Source of the DNA: Falsiroseomonas oleicola
GTDB lineage: Bacteria > Pseudomonadota > Alphaproteobacteria > Acetobacterales > Acetobacteraceae
Direction of reading: 5' to 3'
Length of the DNA stretch: 64,000 nucleotides
Assembly: GCF_019029495.1 (NCBI RefSeq)
Contig: NZ_JAERQM010000003.1
Span: forward strand, 491,098-555,097
The notes under the pieces were generated by a model, which was given only the letters and a program-made list of their open reading frames with translations, was not told the DNA's origin and searched no databases. Below are positions 57,296 to 64,000 of this stretch, one piece after another. Numbering within the stretch: the first letter of the stretch is position 1; each line of letters opens with the position of its first letter. Position numbers and translations under genes: made by a program.

Positions 57296-59383
57296 CTATG
57301 GCTGCGCTGCCTTCATTCGGACAGAAGCGGGGGAAAGGCCGCGCGCGCGCCGTGCCGCGATGAAGGCAGCACGCGCTGCGGGTCCGACCTGAGTGCCCTC
57401 CAGGTTCAGGCGCTGCAGGGCGGTGAGGCTGGCGAGCGGCGTCAGATCGGCGACCTGAGTGTGCTGCAGGTCCATGCTCCGCAGGGCGGTGAGGCTGGCG
57501 AGCGGCGCAAGATCGGCGACCTGGGTGAATGCCAAGTCCAGGTTTAGCAGAGCGGTGAGCCGGGCGAGGGGCGTCAGGTCGGCGACCTGGGTGAATGACA
57601 GGTCCATGCTCCGCAGGGCGGTAAGGCTGGCGAGCGGCGCCAGATCGGCGACCTGGGTACTCCACAGGTTCAGGCTCTGCAGGGCGGTGAGGCTGGCGAG
57701 CGGCGCCAGATCGGCGACCTGGGTGCTCCACAGGTTCAGGCTCTGCAGGGCGGTGAGGCTGGAGAGCGGCGCCAGATCGGCGACCTTGGTGGTAGACAGG
57801 TTCAGGCTCTGCAGGGCGGTGAGGCTGGAGAGCGGCGCCAGATCGGCGACCTGGGTGTGAGACAGTTCCAGGCTCTGCAGGGCGGTGAGGCTGGAGAGCG
57901 GCGCCAGATCGGCGACCTCAGTGCGAGACAGTTCCAGGCTTTGCAGGGCGGTGAGGCTGGCGAGCGGCGTCAGATCGGCGACCTTGGTACTCCACAGATT
58001 CAGGCTCTGCAGGGCGGTGAGGCTGGAGAGCGGCGCCAGATCGGCGACCTGGGTGCTAGACAGGTTTAGGCTCTGCAGGGCGGTGAGGCTGTAGAGCGGC
58101 GCCAGATCGGCGACCTGGGTGCTATACAGGTCCAGGCTCTGCAGGGCGGTGAGGCTGGAGAGCGGCACCAGATCGGCGACCCGGGTGCCCCTCAGGTCCA
58201 GGCTCTGCAGGGCGCTGAGGTTGGCGAGCGGCGCCAGATCAGCGACCCTGGTACCACTAAGGTCCAGGCTTTGCAGGGCGGTGAGGCGGGCAAGCGGGGC
58301 TAGGTCAACGACGTCCCGACGAGAGCCGAGGCGCGCCTCGGTGATCCGGGGGGCGACCCGGGTCCACGGGCCGTCTGCGCGCGTAAAGCTCTCGACTGAG
58401 AAGGCAGCGGTTGCCTCGATGACAAGGCCACCCTGCCGCAGCTTGTCGTCACTCACGGGCAAGCCAACCCGCGCCAGTTCGGCGAGGTCCCGGGCATCCA
58501 ACTCCGGTGGCGACGGGCTCGGTGCAGGCGGGGCAGGCGAGGCCTCCCGCAGGCGCCGCGCTGATTCCTGCAGGGCATCGCCCAGATCACGCGTCAGCCG
58601 CACCGTCGTTCCGACCCATTCGGTCAGGTAGTCCACCAGCCATCGGCCTAGGGGTTCCGCGGCGTTGGCACAGGCGCTCAACCCACGGCCGGCGGCCTCG
58701 ATCAGATCGGGGGTCCGGTGGAAGGCGGCGGAAACGCCTTCGAACCAGCGCGCGACCGTGCTCCGCTGCCGCAGTTGGGACCGAGCGGCCAGGGCAAGGT
58801 TCTCGCTGTCGCGCAGGCGCCGGCGCAGCAGATCGCCCGGCTCCATCGCGGATACGCCACGCGCGTCGAGTTGCCCCACTCCCTGGCGCAGGCGGCCCAC
58901 CACCTGTTCGGTCTGGGCCTCGACACCGGCAAGCCTGGCCGTGGCCGTGGGCACCGCCACATCGTCGGGCTGCAGCGCATCCTCAACGGCAATACCGGCT
59001 TGCGCCCGGTATTCGTCAAGTGCCGTCGTGACGGCAGCCAGCAGCACGTTCACCCGCTGATCGAGCAGCATGCCGCGGGTGAAGCGGGGCTGCTCGGCAT
59101 CGTCGGGCGTGGTGGCGGCGCCTTCTCCCTCGATGCCGAAATGCTCTCGCCGGAGCTTCGGCAGAGCGTTGCGGGCCAGTTCGAGCTGCGGGCGGCAATT
59201 CTCCGCCGTGCCTTCCGGCAAGGCGGCCAGCGCCGTGCAGAGATCGTGGAGTGCGGCCTTCGGGAAATCCGGCGGGATGACGTTCAGCGTGGCCAGCGTC
59301 GCGATCACCCCACGCGCTGCATCCGCGACCTGCAGCAATTCGCGGCCGAGTGGCTCGTCCGGCGGTCCGTAGGAGAGCGGCAT
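57296..59383 (-). CDS. Leucine-rich-repeat protein with uncharacterised N-terminal region
   Basis: 695 residues from the ATG at 59383 ([16 protein letters not shown]). Residues 1-290 are mostly helical, without a signal peptide and not matched to any family I know. The stretch 283-295 is a Pro/Ser/Ala linker, and 296-359 an LRR cap-like region (VVDLAPL). Residues 360-667 are 14 near-identical 22-residue repeats of the internalin type ([22 protein letters not shown]). A basic tail of 28 residues closes the protein. It is probably cytoplasmic. LRRs bind proteins or other ligands, so a recognition role is likely; target and effect are unknown. The gene lies between argG and a duplicated argG 3' end, and has no partner gene. 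Confidence 0.85.
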   Translation of the reverse strand: MPLSYGPPDEPLGRELLQVADAARGVIATLATLNVIPPDFPKAALHDLCTALAALPEGTAENCRPQLELARNALPKLRREHFGIEGEGAATTPDDAEQPRFTRGMLLDQRVNVLLAAVTTALDEYRAQAGIAVEDALQPDDVAVPTATARLAGVEAQTEQVVGRLRQGVGQLDARGVSAMEPGDLLRRRLRDSENLALAARSQLRQRSTVARWFEGVSAAFHRTPDLIEAAGRGLSACANAAEPLGRWLVDYLTEWVGTTVRLTRDLGDALQESARRLREASPAPPAPSPSPPELDARDLAELARVGLPVSDDKLRQGGLVIEATAAFSVESFTRADGPWTRVAPRITEARLGSRRDVVDLAPLARLTALQSLDLSGTRVADLAPLANLSALQSLDLRGTRVADLVPLSSLTALQSLDLYSTQVADLAPLYSLTALQSLNLSSTQVADLAPLSSLTALQSLNLWSTKVADLTPLASLTALQSLELSRTEVADLAPLSSLTALQSLELSHTQVADLAPLSSLTALQSLNLSTTKVADLAPLSSLTALQSLNLWSTQVADLAPLASLTALQSLNLWSTQVADLAPLASLTALRSMDLSFTQVADLTPLARLTALLNLDLAFTQVADLAPLASLTALRSMDLQHTQVADLTPLASLTALQRLNLEGTQVGPAARAAFIAARRARGLSPASVRMKAAQP
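57383..58306 (-). repeat. Fourteen tandem 66-bp repeats encoding the LRR array
   Basis: 924 bp, 14 units of 66 bp in frame. The first six codons of the unit and the middle (CTCACCGCCCTGCAGAGCC) are almost invariant; variation concentrates in unit positions 16-20 (for example LSGT, LYST, LWST, LSHT, LQHT), which would lie on the concave ligand face. The similarity between units points to recent unit duplication and conversion. Confidence 0.9.
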
Positions 59384-59575
59384 CGAAGGTTCCGGACGAT
59401 CCGGCCACGCCGCATGGTGAACCCAGCGGCGCGACCTACGGCTTGCTTGAGGCAGATGCATACACGACGCCACTGGCGCCTACCAAGGCGAATGGTCCCG
59501 CGCGCAGGCCCCGCGGGGCGATTGAAGCCCCCCACATCCATTCCCAAAGGCGAAGACGTCAGACAAAGGCAGGCT

Positions 59576-59594
59576 CAGGAGCCTCAGGCTCCTG
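59576..59594 (-). terminator. Candidate hairpin terminator of argG
   Basis: CAGGAGCC (59576-59583) pairs with GGCTCCTG (59587-59594) around a 3-nt loop, 37 bp beyond the argG stop. A run of ten or more G (59606-59615 region) lies between stop and hairpin. The 248 bp between argG and the LRR gene hold nothing else I recognise. Confidence 0.45.
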
Positions 59595-59631
59595 GTAGGG
59601 AGTGCGGGGGGGGGGAAGCCTCCTGCGGGCG

Positions 59632-60867
59632 CTACAGCGCCCCGCCGCGCCGGCCGGCCATGGCGCCGAGCCGCAGCCGCAGCGCGTTCAATTTGATGAA
59701 ACCCTGGGCGTCGAACTGGTCGTAGGCGCCCTGGTCGTCCTCGAAGGTCACATGCTTCATCGAATACAGGCTGTTGGGCGACTGGCGGCCGGTGACGATG
59801 GTGTTGCCCTTGTAGAGCTTCAGCCGGACGGTGCCGGTGACGCTGTGCTGGCTTTCGTCGATCAGCGCCTGAAGCATCCGCCGCTCCGGGCTGAACCAGA
59901 AGCCGTTGTAGATGATCTCCGCATAGCGCGGCATCAGGCTTTCCTTGAGGTGCGCGGCCTCGCGGTCCAGCGTGATGGATTCCATCGCGCGATGCGCCGT
60001 GTGCAGGATGGTGCCGCCCGGCGTCTCGTAGCAGCCGCGGGACTTCATGCCGACGAAGCGGTTCTCGACCAGGTCGAGCCGGCCGATGCCGTTTTCCTTG
60101 CCGAGGGCGTTCAGCCGGGTCAGCAGCGTGGCGGGGGACATGCGTTCCCCGTTGATGCCGACGGCATCGCCACGCTCGAACTCGACGGTGATTTCGGTCA
60201 CCTTGTCGGGCGCGTCCATCGGGCTGACGGTGCGCTGCCAGACCATCTCATCCGGCGCGTCCCAGGGCTCCTCGAGGATTTTGCCCTCGGAGCTGCTGTG
60301 CAGAAGGTTCGCATCCACGCTGAACGGCGATTCGCCGCGCTTGTCCTTGGCGATCGGAATCTGGTGCTGCTCGGCGAAGGCGATCAGCGCGGTGCGGCTG
60401 GTCAGCTCCCATTCCCGCCAGGGGGCGATGATCTTGATATCGGGCTTCAGCGCGTAATAGCCGATCTCGAAGCGGACCTGGTCGTTGCCCTTGCCGGTCG
60501 CGCCATGCGCCACGGCATCGGCGCCGACCTGCTCCGCGATCTGGATCTGGCGCTGGGAGATCAGCGGCCGGGCGATCGAGGTGCCGAGCAGGTAGCAGCC
60601 CTCATACAGCGCATTGGCGCGGAACATCGGGAAGACGAAGTCCTTCACGAATTCCTCGCGCAGGTCGTCGATGAAGATGTTCTCGGGCTTGATGCCGAGC
60701 AGCAGGGCCTTGTCGCGCGCCGGGCCCAGCTCCTCCCCCTGGCCGAGGTCGGCGGTGAAGGTCACCACCTCGCACTGATAGGTGGTCTGCAACCATTTCA
60801 GGATCACGCTGGTGTCGAGACCGCCGGAATAGGCGAGCACGACCTTCTTCACGTCCTTGACGCGCAT
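59632..60867 (-). CDS. argG: Argininosuccinate synthase
   Basis: 411 residues, complete. The ATP-binding PP-motif is [15 protein letters not shown]. Also present are [52 protein letters not shown] (citrulline/aspartate site) and the C-terminal [20 protein letters not shown]. It joins citrulline and aspartate in arginine synthesis. I start at the ATG at 60867 ([10 protein letters not shown]). Its last 346 bp are duplicated at 56914-57259, beyond the LRR gene. The gene itself is undamaged. Confidence 0.97.
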   Translation of the reverse strand: MRVKDVKKVVLAYSGGLDTSVILKWLQTTYQCEVVTFTADLGQGEELGPARDKALLLGIKPENIFIDDLREEFVKDFVFPMFRANALYEGCYLLGTSIARPLISQRQIQIAEQVGADAVAHGATGKGNDQVRFEIGYYALKPDIKIIAPWREWELTSRTALIAFAEQHQIPIAKDKRGESPFSVDANLLHSSSEGKILEEPWDAPDEMVWQRTVSPMDAPDKVTEITVEFERGDAVGINGERMSPATLLTRLNALGKENGIGRLDLVENRFVGMKSRGCYETPGGTILHTAHRAMESITLDREAAHLKESLMPRYAEIIYNGFWFSPERRMLQALIDESQHSVTGTVRLKLYKGNTIVTGRQSPNSLYSMKHVTFEDDQGAYDQFDAQGFIKLNALRLRLGAMAGRRGGAL

Positions 60868-61019
60868 CGGAGAACCCCTGGAATTCGGTCGGACGGAATC
60901 GTGAGCAGATCGTCCGGAAAGGGGGCGGAAGATGCCGGTACTGCCGCCCCACGGCAAGGGAGCGCGGCATGATTCTCGCTGGACAGGGGCATCGACCTTT
61001 GGTTCCATGACTTCACGGC

Positions 61020-62057
61020 ATGTTGAAGATGGCCCACCGCTTCGTGCTCAGCCTCCTCGCCTCGGCGTCGATCGCCGGGGCGGACGGCCATGCGCAGACC
61101 CCGCCTTTGCTGGATTCGGCGCGGGTGCCGCATGTGGGGGAGGGTGGCAGGGCGGATTACCGCCGGTTCCTGTTGCAGGCGACGCCGCGCGCCTTCGCCC
61201 TGTCGGAGAACGGCGCCTGGGGCTGGGCCTCCGCCATCGAGCCGGACCTGGCTGCGACGGAGGCGCGGGCGCTGGGCAATTGTGCCGCCTATGGCGGCAG
61301 CAACTGCCGCATCTATGCGCGGGACCTGGATGTGCTGGGGCCGGAGCCTGCCCCGGCCCCCACTCCGCCCGCCGATCCCCTGGCCGGTGGGCCGGGCTGG
61401 GCGCTGGTGCCGGATGGGCGCTTCCTGTGGCAAGGGCCGCAGGCGGCGCGGGGCGCCTATCTCTGGGCGCATGGGCGGGCGGCGGGCGGCGCCGACAGTC
61501 GCGGCAGCCAGCCGCAGCCGCATGCCCGGGCCTTCAACAATGCCGGCTACGACGTGCTGCGCCTGGATCGGGACCCGGATAGGGATGAGACAGCAGCGGG
61601 CGCCGAACGCATGCGGGCAGCGCTCGCGGAGCTTCGGGCGCGTGGCTATGCGCGGGTGGTCGCGGCCGGGCAGTCGCGCGGTGCCTGGGATGCGCTGGCG
61701 GCACTGGATGCGCCGGGCCGCGCCGATGCGGTGATCGCCATCGCCCCGGCGGCGCATGGGCCGACCGGCAGCATCGCCCATGCCTGGGCCCTCGACGACC
61801 TGTCCCGAGTTATCACCGCGGCCCGAGCACCCACCACGCGCGTCGCGATCGCCACTTTCGCAGGGGATGAATACGCGCCCGATCCACCGGGCCGCGCCGC
61901 CGCCTTCGCCCGGCTGGCGCCGCGCACCGGCGCGCTGCTGCTGCTGGACCGGCCGGCGGGGCTGGAAGGCCATGGCGCGGGGGCCGACTGGCGCTTCACC
62001 CTGCGCTACGCCGCCTGCCTGCTGGATTTTGCCGAAGGGCGGCGGGCCACCTGCTGA
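61020..62057 (+). CDS. Secreted protein: DUF4189-like region followed by an alpha/beta hydrolase domain
   Basis: 345 residues with a signal peptide to about residue 25 ([10 protein letters not shown]). Residues 55-105 resemble DUF4189 modules ([20 protein letters not shown], then two Cys in [17 protein letters not shown]). After a Pro-rich linker (108-120), a hydrolase domain follows with the elbow GQSRGAW (Ser219), an acid in [10 protein letters not shown] and a His in [10 protein letters not shown]. Substrate unknown; it acts in the periplasm or outside the cell. An ATG nine bases downstream (61029) is an alternative start. It ends directly against the convergent tctA stop, with no intergenic base. 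Confidence 0.72.
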   Translation: MLKMAHRFVLSLLASASIAGADGHAQTPPLLDSARVPHVGEGGRADYRRFLLQATPRAFALSENGAWGWASAIEPDLAATEARALGNCAAYGGSNCRIYARDLDVLGPEPAPAPTPPADPLAGGPGWALVPDGRFLWQGPQAARGAYLWAHGRAAGGADSRGSQPQPHARAFNNAGYDVLRLDRDPDRDETAAGAERMRAALAELRARGYARVVAAGQSRGAWDALAALDAPGRADAVIAIAPAAHGPTGSIAHAWALDDLSRVITAARAPTTRVAIATFAGDEYAPDPPGRAAAFARLAPRTGALLLLDRPAGLEGHGAGADWRFTLRYAACLLDFAEGRRATC

Positions 62058-63563
62058 TCAGGCCGGCCGCCGCCGGAACACCCCCATCAGCCGGGGCATC
62101 AGCCCGGGAATGGCCCAGAGGACCGCGAGCAAAGTCAGCGCGCACAGTGCCATGCTGATCGGCCGGGTGAAGAAGGGCGAAATGTCGCCGCCCGTCAGCA
62201 CCAGGCCGCGCAGCAGGTTCTTGTCCAGCAGGTCGCCCAGCACGATGCCCAGCACCAGCGGCGCCACCGGAAAGCGCAGCTCCCGCAGGACGAAGCCGAC
62301 CAGCCCCGCCCCCAGCATCACCCAGATGTCGAAAAGGCGGGAGGTGATGGCGAAGGCGCCCACGGTACACAGCACGAAGACGATGGGCATCAGCCGCGCG
62401 CGGGGGATCAGCAGCACCCAGAGCAGCGGCTTCACCAGCACCAGCCCGTAGAACAGCTTCACCATGTCGGCGACCACCAGCATGGCGACGATCTGGTAGA
62501 TGAATTCCGGGTTGGTGATGGCCAGCATCGGCCCCGGATTCAGCCCGTGGATCATCATCGCCGCCATCAGCACGGCAGCCGGCGCGGAGCCTGGCACCGC
62601 GAGGGTCAGCACCGGGATGATGGCGCCCGGCACGCAGGCGCTCTCGCCCGTCTCCGCCGCCATCAGCCCCTCGACGCTGCCCTTGCCGAACAGCTCCTTT
62701 TCCTTCGAGGCGCGCTTGGCGGCGGCGTAGCTGGTCCAGGCGGCGATATCCTCGCCGAGCCCCGGCATGGCGCCGATGAAGGTGCCGAGCGCGCCGGAGC
62801 GGAAGATGGTGCGCCAATACTGCGTCACGTCGCGGATGCGCGGGATGACGCTGTCGATCTTTGCGGAGACGGCGCGCGCGGCCGGGCCGCGCATGGCGTT
62901 CAGCACCTCCGCCACGCCGAAGACGCCGACCAGCACCGGCAGCAGGCCCAGCCCGCCGGCCAGGTCCGGATTGCCGAAGGCGAAGCGGGGATAGGCGTGG
63001 TTGGTCTCCTGCCCCACGGTCGCCACCAGCAGGCCGAGGAAGCCCGCCAGATAGCCCTTCAGCGGATCGCCGCCCGAGAGGCTGCCGGCGATGACGATGC
63101 CGAACAGCGCCACCCAGAACATCTCATAGCTGCCGAACTGCAGCGCGAATTCGCCGAAGCTGGGCGCGAACATCGCCAGGATCAGCGTGCCGAACAGCGT
63201 GCCGAACCAGGACCCCAGCGTGGAGATGCCCATCGCCCGCCCCGCCAGCCCCTGCTTGGCCAGGGGAAAGCCATCGAGCGTGGAGGCGGCGGAGGCCGGC
63301 GTGCCCGGGATGTTCAGCAGGATGGCGGAACGGCTGCCGCCATAGATCGCGCCGACATAGACGCAGACCAGCACCAGCATGGCCACCTGCGGCCCCATGG
63401 TGAAGGTCAGCGTGGTCAGCAGCGCCACGCCCATGGTGGCGGTCAGGCCCGGCAACGCGCCGACGATGATGCCGATCAGCACGGCCCAGAAGGCGTGGAA
63501 GGCGGCACCGCCGGCGAAGACATGGGCGAAGCCGTCGCCCAGCATCGTGATCGGGTTGTTCAA
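62058..63563 (-). CDS. tctA: Tripartite tricarboxylate transporter large permease (TctA)
   Basis: 501 residues and about 12 helices. TctA signatures: VGALPGLTATMGVALL, YVGAIYGGSRSAILLNIPGTPASAASTLDGFPLAKQG (split over residues 70-106), GTFIGAMPGLGEDIAAWTSY, and the second half GAIIPVLTLAVPGSAPAAVLMAAMMIHGL. It takes up a carboxylate presented by a Bug protein. The tctB gene ends 25 bp upstream. A tctC gene probably lies beyond the right edge, or the Bug proteins encoded at 11 kb and 42 kb use this permease. Confidence 0.95.
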   Translation of the reverse strand: MNNPITMLGDGFAHVFAGGAAFHAFWAVLIGIIVGALPGLTATMGVALLTTLTFTMGPQVAMLVLVCVYVGAIYGGSRSAILLNIPGTPASAASTLDGFPLAKQGLAGRAMGISTLGSWFGTLFGTLILAMFAPSFGEFALQFGSYEMFWVALFGIVIAGSLSGGDPLKGYLAGFLGLLVATVGQETNHAYPRFAFGNPDLAGGLGLLPVLVGVFGVAEVLNAMRGPAARAVSAKIDSVIPRIRDVTQYWRTIFRSGALGTFIGAMPGLGEDIAAWTSYAAAKRASKEKELFGKGSVEGLMAAETGESACVPGAIIPVLTLAVPGSAPAAVLMAAMMIHGLNPGPMLAITNPEFIYQIVAMLVVADMVKLFYGLVLVKPLLWVLLIPRARLMPIVFVLCTVGAFAITSRLFDIWVMLGAGLVGFVLRELRFPVAPLVLGIVLGDLLDKNLLRGLVLTGGDISPFFTRPISMALCALTLLAVLWAIPGLMPRLMGVFRRRPA

Positions 63564-63588
63564 ACGCCGATCCTCATGGAAGTCGTCC

Positions 63589-64000
63589 TCATGGCAGTCG
63601 CACCAGGAAAATCCGCTCGAAGACCAGCGTCACCACGCCGCCGGTGGCCAGGCCGAGCAGCGCCGCCTCGATCAGCCGGCGCAGCCTGCCGGTGGGGCCG
63701 AGCTGCCATTCGAAGGCGGCGGTGAAGCCGAAGACGAACAGCGCGGTGGCCAGCCAGAAGGGCAGCGTGCCCACCAGCACCCCGGCATAGAGAATGCCCA
63801 GCGCCGCGGCCGTGCCGAGCTGGCGCGCGTCGTCCTTGCCCCAGGCCGGGCGCTCCGCCCCGCCCGGCTTCAACGCGCCGCGCCTTATGGCGCGCAGGCC
63901 GAGCAGCACGGAGAGCACCGCCACCACCATGGCATGGAAGCCGGGCACGATGCCCGGCGCGGTCAGGCCGGTGCCGGATTGCTCGACGAAGGTCGGCATC
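63589..64000 (-). CDS. tctB: Tripartite tricarboxylate transporter small permease (TctB), cut by window edge
   Basis: About 136 residues are visible up to the right edge. The segment GIVPGFHAMVVAVLSVLLGL corresponds to the middle of TctB, and two further helices follow after a polar loop. TctB proteins normally have one more helix before this point, so the ATG at 63999 is probably internal and the gene continues outside. It is the small membrane partner of TctA, 25 bp downstream. Confidence 0.85.
   Translation of the reverse strand, partial: MPTFVEQSGTGLTAPGIVPGFHAMVVAVLSVLLGLRAIRRGALKPGGAERPAWGKDDARQLGTAAALGILYAGVLVGTLPFWLATALFVFGFTAAFEWQLGPTGRLRRLIEAALLGLATGGVVTLVFERIFLVRLP

Noticed and set aside
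57383-58306. Regularly spaced repeats considered as a CRISPR array
   Set aside because: The 66-bp units are contiguous, in frame, and encode 22-residue LRRs; there are no spacers and no cas genes.

Overview
The window is high-GC, densely packed chromosomal DNA of an alphaproteobacterium, most likely from the Acetobacteraceae/Roseomonas neighbourhood. I infer this from the gene mix: several Bug-type (TctC) binding proteins and a TctA/TctB transporter, HpnC/HpnD/HpnE squalene synthesis, a pigment operon, tartrate, uronate and ethanolamine catabolism, and a proofreading-competent polA. I see no CRISPR array, transposase, integrase, phage gene or rRNA operon. The only RNA gene found is one tRNA-Leu(UAA).

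Layout. 1-3.6 kb: edge of a LeuB/tartrate-dehydrogenase-type gene, a divergent GntR/hydrolase pair around a palindromic operator, a VOC protein and an MFS exporter. 3.9-8.1 kb: polA with a small zinc protein, then a lipoprotein lipase. 8.1-12.3 kb: PrpF-family isomerase and D-tartrate dehydratase (tarD), divergent from a crotonase and a Bug protein. 12.4-16.3 kb: gamma-glutamyltransferase, a 2-hydroxyacid dehydrogenase and a split thiamine-diphosphate decarboxylase. 16.3-20.1 kb: eutBC, a cupin and an amidase. 20.5-25.3 kb: a TRAP transporter, uronate dehydrogenase and mutarotase, a coherent sugar-acid uptake and oxidation operon. 25.3-28.1 kb: a flavin amine oxidase and an acyl-CoA dehydrogenase. 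28.1-37.7 kb: a C30-carotenoid operon of staphyloxanthin type in which HpnCDE replaces CrtM; HpnC and HpnD are fused into one protein. 38.4-43.6 kb: tRNA-Leu, then on the minus strand a chain Bug-IclR-CoA transferase-endonuclease V-DUF423-rRNA methyltransferase joined by overlapping stop/start codons. 43.7-47.1 kb: a reductase, an SMP-30 protein and a LeuC/LeuD pair. 47.2-54 kb: an RND efflux pair and an orphan molybdenum hydroxylase large subunit. 54-57 kb: an AlgI/AlgJ-like O-acetylation pair. 57-61 kb: argG, with a 346-bp duplicate of its 3' end placed beyond an inserted leucine-rich-repeat gene. 61-64 kb: a secreted hydrolase and TctA/TctB.

Two families of short structured intergenic repeats run through the window. 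Family 1 is a roughly 90-nt cassette of four hairpins with at least five copies (3674, 3778, 12332, 20195, 38635). Its loops and linkers are conserved, while three stems change by compensatory pairs. Family 2 is a pair of hairpins at transcript ends (2280, 29762, 29919, 53999). The cassette family, the argG-LRR insertion, and the C30 operon with its HpnC-HpnD fusion are the observations I would follow first. All functional calls are by eye from motifs and whole-protein resemblance; no search was run.
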